This document shows, in pieces, positions 9,599 through 20,900 of a DNA stretch of 64,000 bases. The stretch spans positions 54,452 through 118,451 of the forward strand of contig JAZLFM010000013.1 in assembly GCA_045615765.1 (NCBI GenBank), read 5' to 3'. The DNA comes from UBA1715 sp045615765 (lineage in GTDB: Bacteria > Bacteroidota > Bacteroidia > Bacteroidales > UBA1715). The number at the start of each line of letters is the position of its first letter. Position 1 is the first letter of the stretch. Position numbers and translations under genes: made by a program. The notes below the pieces were generated by a model that worked only from the letters and a program-made list of their open reading frames with translations, had not been told where the DNA came from and ran no database searches.

Positions 9599-9617
9599 TC
9601 GAAAATTCAATTGAATA

Positions 9618-12600
9618 ATGGAGAAAACATACAGACTATGGAATAATCTCTTAGGTTTTCTATGCTTTATTGGTGCGTCTATTGTGTATTTGTTGACAAT
9701 AGAGCCAACAGTGAGCCTTTGGGATTGTGGTGAATTTATAGCAACAGCAGGAAAATTAGAAGTTGGTCACCCTCCTGGGGCACCATTATTTTTGTTGTTA
9801 GGTAGATTTTTTGCATTATTTGCATCTGCTCCTGAACAAATTGCAGCTTGCGTAAACTCTATGACAGCATTGGCAAGTGGTGCAACGATTATGTTTTTGT
9901 TCTGGACAATCACGCATCTTGCAAAGAAATTCTTTATAACAGAAGAACTTACTGCGGTAAAGATCGTTCTTATTCTTGCTGCTGGTTTAATTGGGGCAGG
10001 TTCTTATACTTTCACTGATACATTCTGGTTCTCTGCCGTTGAAGGTGAAGTATATGGAATGTCATCTTTATTGACGGCAGTTGTGTTCTGGGCAATCTTA
10101 AAGTGGGAAGATCATTTTGACGAACAAGGCAGCGACCGTTGGGTAATTTTCATTGCCTACATTATGGGATTGTCTATAGGTGTTCACTTGTTGAACTTGT
10201 TGACAATCACAGCAATTGTATTTGTTTACTACTTCAAAAAATACGAACCAACTTGGAAGGGTATTATCTTCACTTGTTTGCTTTCGTTCATCTTCATCGC
10301 ATTTATGATGTGGGGAATTATAGCAGGTTCTGTTGATGTTGCGTCTTCATTTGAATTGTTCTGCGTGAATGTGCTTGGTATGCCATTCCAATCTGGTTTG
10401 ATTGCTTGGTTGGTTGTTGTTGTTCTTGCATTTATTGCAGGTGTTATAGTAACAAAATCAAGTACGATAAATAAATGGGTGAAAGTTGCAGTTGTAACGC
10501 TAATTGCGGTGCTTCTTGGTATTCCAACATTAACAGATAGTCCATTAGTGTGGATAGTGATTTTTGCAGGTATTGTTTATGGTCTATACTATGTAAATGA
10601 GAAAAACAAATATGTTTTGAATACATTGGTGAATGTATTGATGATGGTTATGATAGGTTATTCATCGTACGCGATGATTATCATTCGTTCAAATGCAGAA
10701 ACACCAATGAACGAAAATGCACCAAAAGATGCATTCTCACTTCTTTCTTATTTGAATCGTGAACAATATGGTAGTACGCCTATCCTTTATGGACCATATT
10801 ACAATGCTTCTCCAGTTTGGAAAGATAATGGTTCTGCCGAGGTTAAGGAGAAATTCACATACACTCCTCGTGATGGCAAATATGTGAAGGTTAGCAATGG
10901 TCTTGAATATGTTTGGAATCCAGATATGTGTACGTTATTCCCTCGTATGTATAGCCGTGAATCTCATCATGTACGCGGGTATAAAGATTGGGCTGGAATA
11001 AAAGATGGCGTGAATACTCGTAAAGTTCGATATGAACGTGAAGGTAGAACATACGAGGTTCCAACATTCGGCCAAAATCTACGTTATTTCTTCTCGTATC
11101 AAGTCGGTCACATGTATATGCGCTATTTTATGTGGAATTTCTGTGGCCGTCAAAATGATGTGCAAGGACATGGAGGTATAGAAAATGGTAACTGGATTAC
11201 GGGTATAGGATTTATAGATTCAATGCTTGTTGGTGATCAATCTCAGATTTCAGAAAAAGCGAAAAATACGCCTTCAAGAAATGTATATTATATGTTACCA
11301 TTCTTGCTAGGTTTGTTAGGTTTGATTTATCAAATGACAAAACGTAAATATGACTCATTGGTAGTTATATTGTTATTCTTGATGACAGGTCTTGCTATCA
11401 TTGTTTATTTGAATCAAAAACCATACGAACCACGTGAACGTGACTATGCATATGCAGGTTCGTTCTATGCATATTGCATTTGGATAGGAATGAGCGTCTT
11501 GGCAATTTTCGACTTCGTAAAAGAATTATTAAAGAAAAGTGGTAAATCAGCAACTGTTGTTGGAGTATTAATAGCATTATTATTGACTATTCCAGCTCCT
11601 GTGTTATTGGCAACTCAAAACTGGGATGACCACGATCGTTCAAATCGTTATACGGCTCACGATTTTGCTTATAACTATTTGCAGAGTTGTGATCCGAATG
11701 CAATGATTGTAACTGCAGGCGATAACGATACATTCCCATTGTGGTATATTCAGGAAATCGAAGGTGTTCGTACTGATGTGCGTGTACTTTGTACTCCATT
11801 GTTGGCAACAGATTGGTATGCACAACAAATGAAACATCGTGCATACGAGTCCGCTCCACTACCAATGAAGCTGACAGAAAAACAAGTGGGTAAAGGTATC
11901 CGTGATATAGTGACTGTTCGTGAATATGCCTCTACAAAGGATAAGGTTGTACCATTATCACAAGCGATGAGTGTTGTGCGTGATGATAATTTCCTTGCAG
12001 AAAGTTATGGTGACAAATACAATGTATTCCCTGCGAAGAAAGTTTCTATCCCTGTGGATAAGGCACTTGCTCTCAAGAACAATGCTGTTTCCTCAAAAGA
12101 TTCTGCTTCAATTGTTCCAGAGATAGTATTGTCAATTAAGGATAATTCGATTTATAAGAATAAATTGGTTATTTATGATTGCCTTGATGGTTATCAATGG
12201 GATAGACCATTGTATTTTACTAGTCAGTCTTCTGCGGCAGATTTGGGTATGGAATCATATCTTCGTTATGACGGATTTGCTTTCAAGTTCATACCAGTTA
12301 AGAATGCAGACGCACGTGTTCCAAAGATTGATACAGATGTGTTGTACGATAAATTGATGAATGTTTACAAATGGGGTGGATTAGGAGAAAAAGGTGTTTA
12401 CATTGATCATTTCCATGAAAGAACAACGCGTGTAATCGGTATTCGTCAGATGTTCAATTCACTTGCATACGAATTGATAGGAGAACATAAAACTGACTCT
12501 GCAAAACAAGTCTTGAACAAACTTTGTGCAATTATGCCTGATTGGCAAATTCCATATTTTGATGAATCTATTATCGGTACGGCAAATGCCTTCTACATCT

Positions 12601-12893
12601 TGAACGATTTTGAAGCAGGAAATCGCGAACTTCGTTATCTTGCGATGAACTTGATGGATGAAATAGAATGGTATAATTCTTTGCAAAGTCAACCAACATT
12701 TGCAAAACAGGTAGAAGCTGATCGTACGGATTATACTAGAACAGTATTACAGATTTATCAAAACGCTTTGTACTATAATCAGAAAGATTTTTGTGCAGAA
12801 CTAGAGGCTCGTTGGGCAGAAATAGATAGCTTTTCGTTGGCGTCATATTTAAAGGCTGTCAACTCTCGTAATACAATAGATGTAGAAGAATAA
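9618..12893 (+). CDS. DUF2723 (GT117-type) multi-pass membrane glycosyltransferase
   Basis: A 1091-residue protein. Residues 1-65 hold the family signature: a first membrane helix, then EPTVSLWDCGEFIATAGKLE and VGHPPGAP. The acidic WDCGEF loop sits where GT-C enzymes carry their catalytic acid. About a dozen hydrophobic helices follow to about residue 360. A soluble loop holds FPRMYS and further helices come around 560-680. The C-terminal ~400 residues are non-membrane and helical (TPR-like). Public annotation places DUF2723 with protein O-mannosyltransferase-like enzymes, glycosyltransferase family 117. The likely role is transfer of a lipid-linked sugar to exported proteins or glycans at the inner membrane. 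The gene heads a run with asnS and the SRPBCC gene. Confidence 0.85.
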   Translation: MEKTYRLWNNLLGFLCFIGASIVYLLTIEPTVSLWDCGEFIATAGKLEVGHPPGAPLFLLLGRFFALFASAPEQIAACVNSMTALASGATIMFLFWTITHLAKKFFITEELTAVKIVLILAAGLIGAGSYTFTDTFWFSAVEGEVYGMSSLLTAVVFWAILKWEDHFDEQGSDRWVIFIAYIMGLSIGVHLLNLLTITAIVFVYYFKKYEPTWKGIIFTCLLSFIFIAFMMWGIIAGSVDVASSFELFCVNVLGMPFQSGLIAWLVVVVLAFIAGVIVTKSSTINKWVKVAVVTLIAVLLGIPTLTDSPLVWIVIFAGIVYGLYYVNEKNKYVLNTLVNVLMMVMIGYSSYAMIIIRSNAETPMNENAPKDAFSLLSYLNREQYGSTPILYGPYYNASPVWKDNGSAEVKEKFTYTPRDGKYVKVSNGLEYVWNPDMCTLFPRMYSRESHHVRGYKDWAGIKDGVNTRKVRYEREGRTYEVPTFGQNLRYFFSYQVGHMYMRYFMWNFCGRQNDVQGHGGIENGNWITGIGFIDSMLVGDQSQISEKAKNTPSRNVYYMLPFLLGLLGLIYQMTKRKYDSLVVILLFLMTGLAIIVYLNQKPYEPRERDYAYAGSFYAYCIWIGMSVLAIFDFVKELLKKSGKSATVVGVLIALLLTIPAPVLLATQNWDDHDRSNRYTAHDFAYNYLQSCDPNAMIVTAGDNDTFPLWYIQEIEGVRTDVRVLCTPLLATDWYAQQMKHRAYESAPLPMKLTEKQVGKGIRDIVTVREYASTKDKVVPLSQAMSVVRDDNFLAESYGDKYNVFPAKKVSIPVDKALALKNNAVSSKDSASIVPEIVLSIKDNSIYKNKLVIYDCLDGYQWDRPLYFTSQSSAADLGMESYLRYDGFAFKFIPVKNADARVPKIDTDVLYDKLMNVYKWGGLGEKGVYIDHFHERTTRVIGIRQMFNSLAYELIGEHKTDSAKQVLNKLCAIMPDWQIPYFDESIIGTANAFYILNDFEAGNRELRYLAMNLMDEIEWYNSLQSQPTFAKQVEADRTDYTRTVLQIYQNALYYNQKDFCAELEARWAEIDSFSLASYLKAVNSRNTIDVEE

Positions 12894-12916
12894 ACAAACG
12901 GAAAAAATACATAATT

Positions 12917-14362
12917 ATGTCTTCAAAAAGAACGGAAATAAAAGAACTTTTACAAGCTGAAGAATTAGATGTAAAAGTTGTTGTTAAAGGTTGGGTAAGA
13001 AACTGTCGTGGTAACAATTTTGTGTTGTTTGCCGCAGTAAATGATGGTTCTTCATTACAAAATATTCAAATTGTATTTGATACAGAAAAATTCAAGGAAG
13101 AAGAATTGAAGAAGATAACTGTAGGTTCTTCTCTTAGTGTTGAAGGTATATTGAAAGCTTCTGAAGGTAAAGGACAACGTGTTGAAGTTGTAGCTGAAAC
13201 ATTCGAAGTGTTAGGACTTTGTAATCCTGATGAATATCCTATTCAACCAAAGAAACATTCATTGGAATTCTTGCGTGAAAATGCACACTTACGCTTCCGT
13301 ACAAACTTGTTCGGTGCGATTATGCGTGTTCGCCATAATATGATTTATGCAATTCATACATTCTTTACTCAAAAAGGATTCTACAATATCCACACTGCAC
13401 TTATCACTGGTTCAGACTGTGAGGGTGCAGGAGAAATGTTCCAAGTAACAACATTGGATATGAATGATTTGCCTAAAACTGAAGATGGTGCAATTGATTA
13501 TTCTCAAGATTTCTTCGGTAAAATGACAAACTTGACTGTGTCTGGTCAGCTTGAGGTTGAATTGGCTTGTATGGCATTGTCGAAAGTATATACATTTGGT
13601 CCAACATTCCGTGCCGAAAATTCAAACACAACTCGTCACTTAGCAGAATTCTGGATGATAGAACCAGAAATCGCATTTGCCGACATTAACGACGATATGG
13701 ATATTGCAGAAGAGTTTTTGAAATACTTGATTCAATATGCTTTAGACCATTGTCGCGAAGATTTGGAATTCTTACAAGATCGTTTATTGCAAGAAGAAAA
13801 GTCAAAACCACAGAATGAACGTTCTATGCCATTGATTGAAAAACTTGAGTTCGTTTTGGCTAACGATTTCCAACGCTTGACTTATACTGAAGCAATCGAA
13901 ATCTTGAAAGAATCAAAACCAAATCAAAAAGGTCAGTTCAAGTATAAAATCGAAGGTTACGGAGCCGATTTACAGAGTGAACACGAACGTTATTTAGTAG
14001 AAAAACACTTTAAGAAACCAGTTATCCTTACAGGTTATCCAAAGGAAATCAAGGCTTTCTATATGAAACAAAATCCAGACGGAAAAACTGTTGCCGCAAT
14101 GGATATTTTGTTCCCAGGTATCGGAGAAATTATCGGTGGTTCTGAACGTGAAGCTGATTTCGATAAGTTGAATAAACGTATTGAAGAATTGAATATTCCA
14201 ATGAAAGATATGTGGTGGTATTTGGATACACGCCGTTTTGGTGCTGTGCCTCACTCTGGATTTGGTCTTGGTTTCGAACGTTTGATGTTATTCGTAACTG
14301 GTATGTCGAACATTCGCGATGTAATCCCATTCCCACGTTATCCAAAATCTGCTGAATTTTAA
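12917..14362 (+). CDS. asnS: Asparagine--tRNA ligase
   Basis: 481 residues. The N-terminal OB-fold anticodon-binding domain covers residues ~1-115 (VKGWVRNCRGNNFVLF). The class II catalytic core follows: motif 2 reads FGPTFRAENSNTTRHLAEF, and motif 3 reads GFGLGFERLMLF near the C-terminus. The residue pattern around GSDCEGAGEMF and SGQLEVELACMAL is that of AsnS rather than AspS. It charges tRNA-Asn in the cytoplasm. It lies 23 bases after the GT117 gene and 2 bases before the SRPBCC gene, so all three are probably co-transcribed. Confidence 0.96.
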   Translation: MSSKRTEIKELLQAEELDVKVVVKGWVRNCRGNNFVLFAAVNDGSSLQNIQIVFDTEKFKEEELKKITVGSSLSVEGILKASEGKGQRVEVVAETFEVLGLCNPDEYPIQPKKHSLEFLRENAHLRFRTNLFGAIMRVRHNMIYAIHTFFTQKGFYNIHTALITGSDCEGAGEMFQVTTLDMNDLPKTEDGAIDYSQDFFGKMTNLTVSGQLEVELACMALSKVYTFGPTFRAENSNTTRHLAEFWMIEPEIAFADINDDMDIAEEFLKYLIQYALDHCREDLEFLQDRLLQEEKSKPQNERSMPLIEKLEFVLANDFQRLTYTEAIEILKESKPNQKGQFKYKIEGYGADLQSEHERYLVEKHFKKPVILTGYPKEIKAFYMKQNPDGKTVAAMDILFPGIGEIIGGSEREADFDKLNKRIEELNIPMKDMWWYLDTRRFGAVPHSGFGLGFERLMLFVTGMSNIRDVIPFPRYPKSAEF

Positions 14363-14364
14363 TT

Positions 14365-14802
14365 ATGGCGAAAGAGCTTGAATTTGTAAGTAAGATTACA
14401 AAGAATGCGTGTGAGGATTCTCAATTGTACGATTTCCTCTCTGATTTCCGTAATCTAGAAGCTATGCTTCCTGCAGAAGCTCGTGATAAGGTAAGTGTTT
14501 CGCAAGAGAATATTACTATTCAAGCAATGGGAAGTATGAGTATCACGCTTTCGGTATTGGAAAAGGAGCCATACAAATTGGTAAAACTTGGAACTGCAGG
14601 CAATGATATGTTTTGTTTGTGGATACAGTTAAAACAAGTTGCTCCTTACGATACGAGAATACGTATTACCCTGCGAATGAACGTGCCGTTGATTGCGCGA
14701 CCAATGATAAAGAAAGACAAAATGCAAGAGTTTGTTGATAATTTAGCATTGGCATTATCGCAGATTCCCACAATGGCATTCAATAAAAACAATATGAATT
14801 AA
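14365..14802 (+). CDS. SRPBCC-fold (START-like) cytosolic protein
   Basis: A 145-residue protein with no signal peptide. An N-terminal helix (SQLYDFLSDFRNLEAMLP) is followed by alternating strands and a long C-terminal helix (KKDKMQEFVDNLALALSQIP). This is the helix-grip order of the SRPBCC superfamily, which binds hydrophobic ligands. Short proteins of this type are widespread in Bacteroidales and usually annotated as hypothetical or SRPBCC. The ligand is unknown. It starts two bases after the asnS stop and ends at a strong hairpin terminator, so it is the last gene of the unit. Confidence 0.7.
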   Translation: MAKELEFVSKITKNACEDSQLYDFLSDFRNLEAMLPAEARDKVSVSQENITIQAMGSMSITLSVLEKEPYKLVKLGTAGNDMFCLWIQLKQVAPYDTRIRITLRMNVPLIARPMIKKDKMQEFVDNLALALSQIPTMAFNKNNMN

Positions 14803-14804
14803 AA

Positions 14805-14839
14805 GAAATCCCGATGTGAAAATCATCGGGATTTTTATT
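14805..14839 (+). terminator. Intrinsic terminator after the asnS unit
   Basis: AATCCCGATG (14807-14816) pairs perfectly with CATCGGGATT (14824-14833) across a 7-base loop and runs into a T-rich tract. The same stem core recurs after the giant gene at 28610-28644. Confidence 0.8.
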
Positions 14840-14905
14840 TCTATGTTGCTATCAGTCTTGACTGTAAATCATTCTTATAATATTCTTATATTTTGAAAAA
14901 AAAAC

Positions 14906-14913
14906 TATTTTTG
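14906..14913 (+). promoter_or_regulatory. Putative -7 box for the giant repeat-protein gene
   Basis: TATTTTTG fits TAnnTTTG and lies 25 bases before the first ATG at 14939. It sits in the 136-base gap after the terminator. No good -33 element is visible. Confidence 0.4.
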
Positions 14914-14938
14914 CGCGAGAAAATTTGTCTGTTATTTT

Positions 14939-17900
14939 ATGCATAAATATATGAAAATGAATATACTTAACTCGTTTAAACGTGCGGTGCTAACGGTACT
15001 TTCGTTGGTCTCATTACAATTGATGACATTTGCGACGGATGTGACTTTTACCTATGTCGATTCAGATGATTCGGAAGCTGCAAAAATTTTTGATGGTATT
15101 TTATCAAATTATTGGTGGAATGGTTTAGGTTCGTCTGTTGTATTCGAATCTTCAGAAAAGGTTTTTGTGTCAGGTTATAAATTTTTGACTACTGATGATG
15201 CGGATGAATATGCGTATGCAAACCCTTCTGGTTGGAAGTTGTCGGCAACAAATGCTCTTGATAGTTACGGAAATCCTACTGATTGGATTCTTATTGATGA
15301 AAAATCGGATGATTATACAATTGCAGGTGAAATTTCTCAATGGTATGAATTTTCTATAGTAAAAACGACAGAGCTATATAAATATTTTAAATTAGAAATA
15401 ACTGATAATCAAGCAACTGATTTAGATGAGGATCCTGAATGTCCTGAATGTTCTGTCTCTTTCCAGATTGCGGAGTTTACATTATTATATGAAACTTGTA
15501 CAAATCATACTTATGAAAATGACATTTGTACGATTTGTGGAGTGTTAAATCCTAATCATATATGTACAGCATTCACTGATCATTTTTGCAATATTTGTGG
15601 CTTAGTTGATCCTACAATTTTGCCACATTCTGCAGATGGTTATTATGAAATATCAACTTTGGAACAATTGCAGTTATGGGGTACAGCTATTGTGTCGGTT
15701 GATTCTTTGTCGAAGGCAAGACTTATGGCAGACATCGTGCTAAATGAACATGTACTAGCTGCCGATGGAAAATCATTGCAAAGTGCTCCTTCTACTTATA
15801 CACAATGGGTACCTATAGGAAATTTCTCTGGTGTATTCGATGGTAATGGACATGTTATAAGTGGTTTGTATATTGATAATGATGAATACCAAAATGTAGG
15901 TTTCTTTGGCTCAATAGAAAATGCTGTTATTAAAAATCTCGGTATAGTTGATTCGTATGTAAAGGGAACTCATTACGATTCGAATACTGATAAATATGAT
16001 GCAAATGTCGGTGCAATTTGTGGATATGCATTTGCTTCGTCGGATAGTGATTATGTGTATTTCACAAATTGTTATAATACTGGTTATGTTTATGGAAACA
16101 AAGCTGGTGGTATTTGTGGTTTTGTGTGCTATTTAATGTCTTATGGCTATCAAAAGTCTTTCTTTTATCATTGTTATAATACAGGGAATATAGAAGCAAC
16201 AAATTATTGTGGTGGAATTATAGGTAATACAGATAATGGGTCAAACACTATTAGTTATTGTTATAATACAGGAGTTTTATCATCCAACTTTACTGCTTGT
16301 GGAATTGTTGCTACTTTATACGGTAGTGCAACAAATTGTTACAATATAGGTAATATAACGGCGAAATCATATACTGCGGGAATTTCATACGGTGGAAATG
16401 TATCGAATTGTTTCAATACGGGAACAATTTCTTTCGAATGGGGTGATGATTATTGCGATCCTATCTGTGGTTCAAGTTATTATAACTATGCTTCAGGTTC
16501 AAACAATTATTATTTGGAGAATTGTATTAATGTTACAGATTCCCATGTCGCAACTTCAATGACCGCAGAACAATTTGCGTCCGGTGAAGTTTGTTTTAAA
16601 TTAAATAGTGAAAAGCTTATTTATTATCAAACTAAGCCTTCGGATTTACATCCTGTTCTTGATTCTACTCATAAAACAGTAATGTTAGGTACACATGGTG
16701 CTTATATCAACCCATGTACTAGTCATACGTATGAAAATGATATAATGGTATGTACAATTTGCGATACCATAACTCTTGCTAAAAATGCAACAGGTGAGTT
16801 CGAAATAAGCAGTGTACAAGATTTGTTGACTTTTGCATATTATGTAAATGAGGATGAAGGTCATGAAGGTGCAAAAGCAATTTTGACTGCCGATATTGAT
16901 TTAAAAGACATAACGATTGTTCCAATGGGAACAGAAGCAAATCCGTTTGTTGGTTCATTTAATGGCGTTGGTCATCATATCTCAAATATGGTGATAGATA
17001 ACCCAACAAAAGAAGCACAAGGATTGTTTGGTTATGTAGGAGATGCATGTACGATTTCTAATGTAATACTAGATAATACTTGTTCTATAAAAGCAAAAAG
17101 TAAGTCAGCTGCTTTAGTTGGTGTTGTTGCAGGATCTGGTGATGTAACGATTTTAGGTTGTTCTAGCTATGCTACGATAACTGGTGAAAATTATATGGCA
17201 GGTCTTGTGGGTTACAATTCTTCGTTGACGGCAAGTGTTACTATCGAAAACTGTTTGAATGCAGGAGATGTAACTATTTCTGCTGCTGAAGGATATGCTG
17301 GAGCTATTGCTGCATCGTTAGGAGAAAATGCAAGTGTGGAAAATTGTTTGAATGTTGGAACAGTCACTGGTGCGAATACGGCATTGGCACGCATAAATAC
17401 AGGTACGATAACAAATTGTTATCAAATAAATACAGAAACTACACAAGTAAACGTAACTGCTGTAAGTGCCGAAGAATTGGCTTCGGGTTTGATTTGTTAT
17501 AACTTAAATGAACAAACAACGAGCAATCCAATTTGGTATCAAACTTTGGAATCAGATAATTTCCCTGTTTTGGATGCATTACATTCAGAAATTCATTTAA
17601 GTGGTGAAAAGAATTGCGATGGTTCTATAAAATCTGCAATGGTTTATACAAATGAGTCTGAGGATTTGGTTGCTCAAGACGAACATCAATTTGTTGCAGG
17701 TGTTTGTTCTGTCTGCAATGCTTGCGATATGGATTTCGTGGAGAAAGATGGAGAATATTTCCTAATCGGTAATGCCGACCAATTGTATTGGTTCTCAAAA
17801 TATGTTGAGAATGGTAACACTGCAGCAAAAGCGAAATTAACTGCTGACATTATTGTAAATGATAATCTTGATGCCTCGACAGCGAAAGTTTGGAGACCGA

Positions 17901-20900
17901 TAGGTTCTGAATCAAATGCATTCGCTGGAGAATTTGATGGAGATGGTCATACTATAAGCGGTTTATATTTTGATGATGCGACTACAAACAATATTGGTTT
18001 GATTGGATACGCAAATGGTGCGACAATCGAAAATGTTGGTGTTGTGAACTCTTCTTTGAACGGTTATAAGAATATTGGTGCGATTTGTGGCTTTGCAATT
18101 GGAACTACTATTTCGAACTGTTTCAATAAGGCTATTGTAAGTGGTGTTGATGCAGTAGGTGGTGTTCTTGGTTGTGCAAATACAAACACGGTAAAGGTAA
18201 AGTATTCGTATAATGAAGGTACAGTAACAGGTTCTCGAAACTATGCTGGTGGTGTTGTAGGTTATTGTCGCCTTGCTGCGGTAACAATTGAAAACTGTTA
18301 TAATGTAGGAACGGTTACTGGTAATGCGTATGTAGCTGGTATTAGTGGTTACAAAGGTTCAATCTCAAAATCATTCAATTATACAGCCATAGTTGGAAAT
18401 AACTATGTTGGCAACATCGTTGGTGAATTTGATGGAACATTAAGCGATAACTATTATTTAGAAACACTTGACATAGATGTAAATGCCGAGGCAAAATCCA
18501 CAGAATTCTTTGCTAATGGTGAACTGGCTTATGTTTTAAATGGTTCTGCAACAGAAACTCCGGTATGGTATCAAACTATTGGTACAGACAACTATCCTGT
18601 ATTGGATAATTCGCATAGTGTGATACATACTTATTTAGAAAAGAATTGTTCGGGTGTTGCCAAAGGTGCTGTACAATATGTAAATACAGATGAAGACCAA
18701 ATTGTACAAGATGAGCACATCTTTGTGGATGGAATGTGTTCTGTTTGTGGGTCTGCACGCGATGGTTTTATGACTCCTAATGAAGATGGAGTATTTGAAA
18801 TCGCAAATGCAGGTGAACTTCGTTGGTTTGCTTCGTATGTAAATGCAGGTAACGGTAATGCACGTGCAAAATTAGTTGCCGACATTGTATTGAACGAAAA
18901 TGTGTTGAACGAAGACTATACATTGAATGGTACAGGAAAAGATTTTATTCAATGGACTCCAATTGGTAATTACTCGGTTCCTTTTAGTGGAAGTATCGAT
19001 GGTCAAAACCATACAATAAGTGGTTTGTATTTTAATGGACCGGGTGAATATATCGGTCTTGTTGGCTATATGGAGGGTAATGCTGGTGGTGTAGCGATTA
19101 ATAATCTTGGCATTATTAATAGTTATATTGCAGTAGAAGGAAAAGGTCAATATGTCGGTGGTTTTATAGGTTCTTCTTACTGCAATGCAGCAATTGAGTC
19201 TTGTTACTTTAATGGCGCAATTAGTTCAAATAATGCATCTGTCGGTGGTATAATAGGGGAAACAAGTACTATGGATATAACTAACTGTTATACTGAAGGA
19301 CGTATATACGCAAAAGCAGGAAATGTTGGTGGTATAGTTGGTGAATATAGCCAAAAGACAGTTTCAAATTGCCACAACTCTGCTATGGTTTCGTCTTCGG
19401 GTGATTATGTTGGTGGTATTGTAGGACGAGCTGTTGTTGATTTTGTTTATTCACATAGAAATGTAGCAACAATTAAAGACTCCTATAATGAAGGTGAGAT
19501 TTTGGGTACATCGTATGTTGGTGGTATTTGTGGAGATCATTCAAATTACAATATCTCTGAGAGAGATATTCGTTCTGTTTATTTATCAAATTGTTATAAT
19601 GCCGGAAAAATTTCGGGCTCATCGTATGTCGGTGGTATTGCAGGAAAAAATAATTTGGGGTTAACAAATGTTCAAAATCTTGCAACGGTAAACGGTACAG
19701 AAGAATATGTCGGTGGTATTGTAGGTTATGGTAATTTTGTATCTACAGCTATTAATACAGGTGTTGTTACTTGTAATGGAAAGACCACACGAGTAGGAGC
19801 AATTGCTGGTTCTATTTCAGAAAGCGGTGGTGTACTTAGTGCAATTTATGATAAAGATGTGACGTCATATAAAGGAATCAATAATGATGCTAGTTGGGAA
19901 GATTTTGTTCCTTTATCTCCTAAAAGTATGCAGGCCTTTGGTTTAACAACTGAGCAACTTTGTAAAGGTCAATTGGAGGGAAATAGCGAGACCAGAGGAT
20001 GGACGCAAAATGATTTCTTTGATAATTATTCACACATAATAGATGTTAATGACAATGTTGTAGATTCAACATTAAACAAAAGGGCGTGGTCAAGAGGAAA
20101 TTTCGATGTTGCAGCGTCAAATATAGTAACAACGGATAACGAGTTTGGTGTTTCTCAAAAAGGGTTATATCCATATTTGTCTTCTTTCTCATATCGTCCG
20201 GCAGCTACAATAAAATTCTATAATTTCGGTGACGAAGAGGATACCAATTGGAAAACGTATCGTCCTATTGTACAAGTAAGTGAGTTGTATGCGATAACTA
20301 CAAGTGAATCAGATTTGTCTGCTAACTATGTTTTGATGTGCGACATTGCTGATTATGAAAATTTGGATGCTGATGGCAAGTTACTAGATACTCCGGTAAA
20401 TACTTGGCCTGGTATAGGATATTGTATAAGATCAGGAGGATTGCCAGCCGAAGATGGAGATTACTATGAACCGTTCCGTGGGTATTTTGCCGGACGCGGT
20501 CATACAATTTCCGGATTAAGTCTTATATCTAATGCCGGTCAAGCAACAAATGGACTTATTAATACGGCAGAGAATGCAACTATTACAGGAGTAACAATAA
20601 AGAATAGTAACTTAGCAAATGAGTATCTTTTGTCAAGCGGTATGATTTGTGGCTTTGCAAAAAATACAACAATTTTGGATTGTAAATCTTATTGTAATTT
20701 AGAGGGTGACAACTATGATCGTGTGGGTGGTATTTGTGGTATATTAGAAAATGGTATAGTAAAAGATTGTTATAATTATGGGTCTATTTCTAGCTCAGGA
20801 TATTATATTGGTGGTATTGTTGGTTCTAGTAGTGGAACTATAATGCATTGTGGTAATTATGGAGATATTTCTAGTTCCTATAACGTTGGTGGTATAGTTG

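Noticed and set aside
15497..18760. Zinc-ribbon DNA-binding domains
   Set aside because: The C-x2-C pairs lie in an exported repeat protein behind a signal peptide, so a nucleic-acid role is unlikely; only a structural role is considered.
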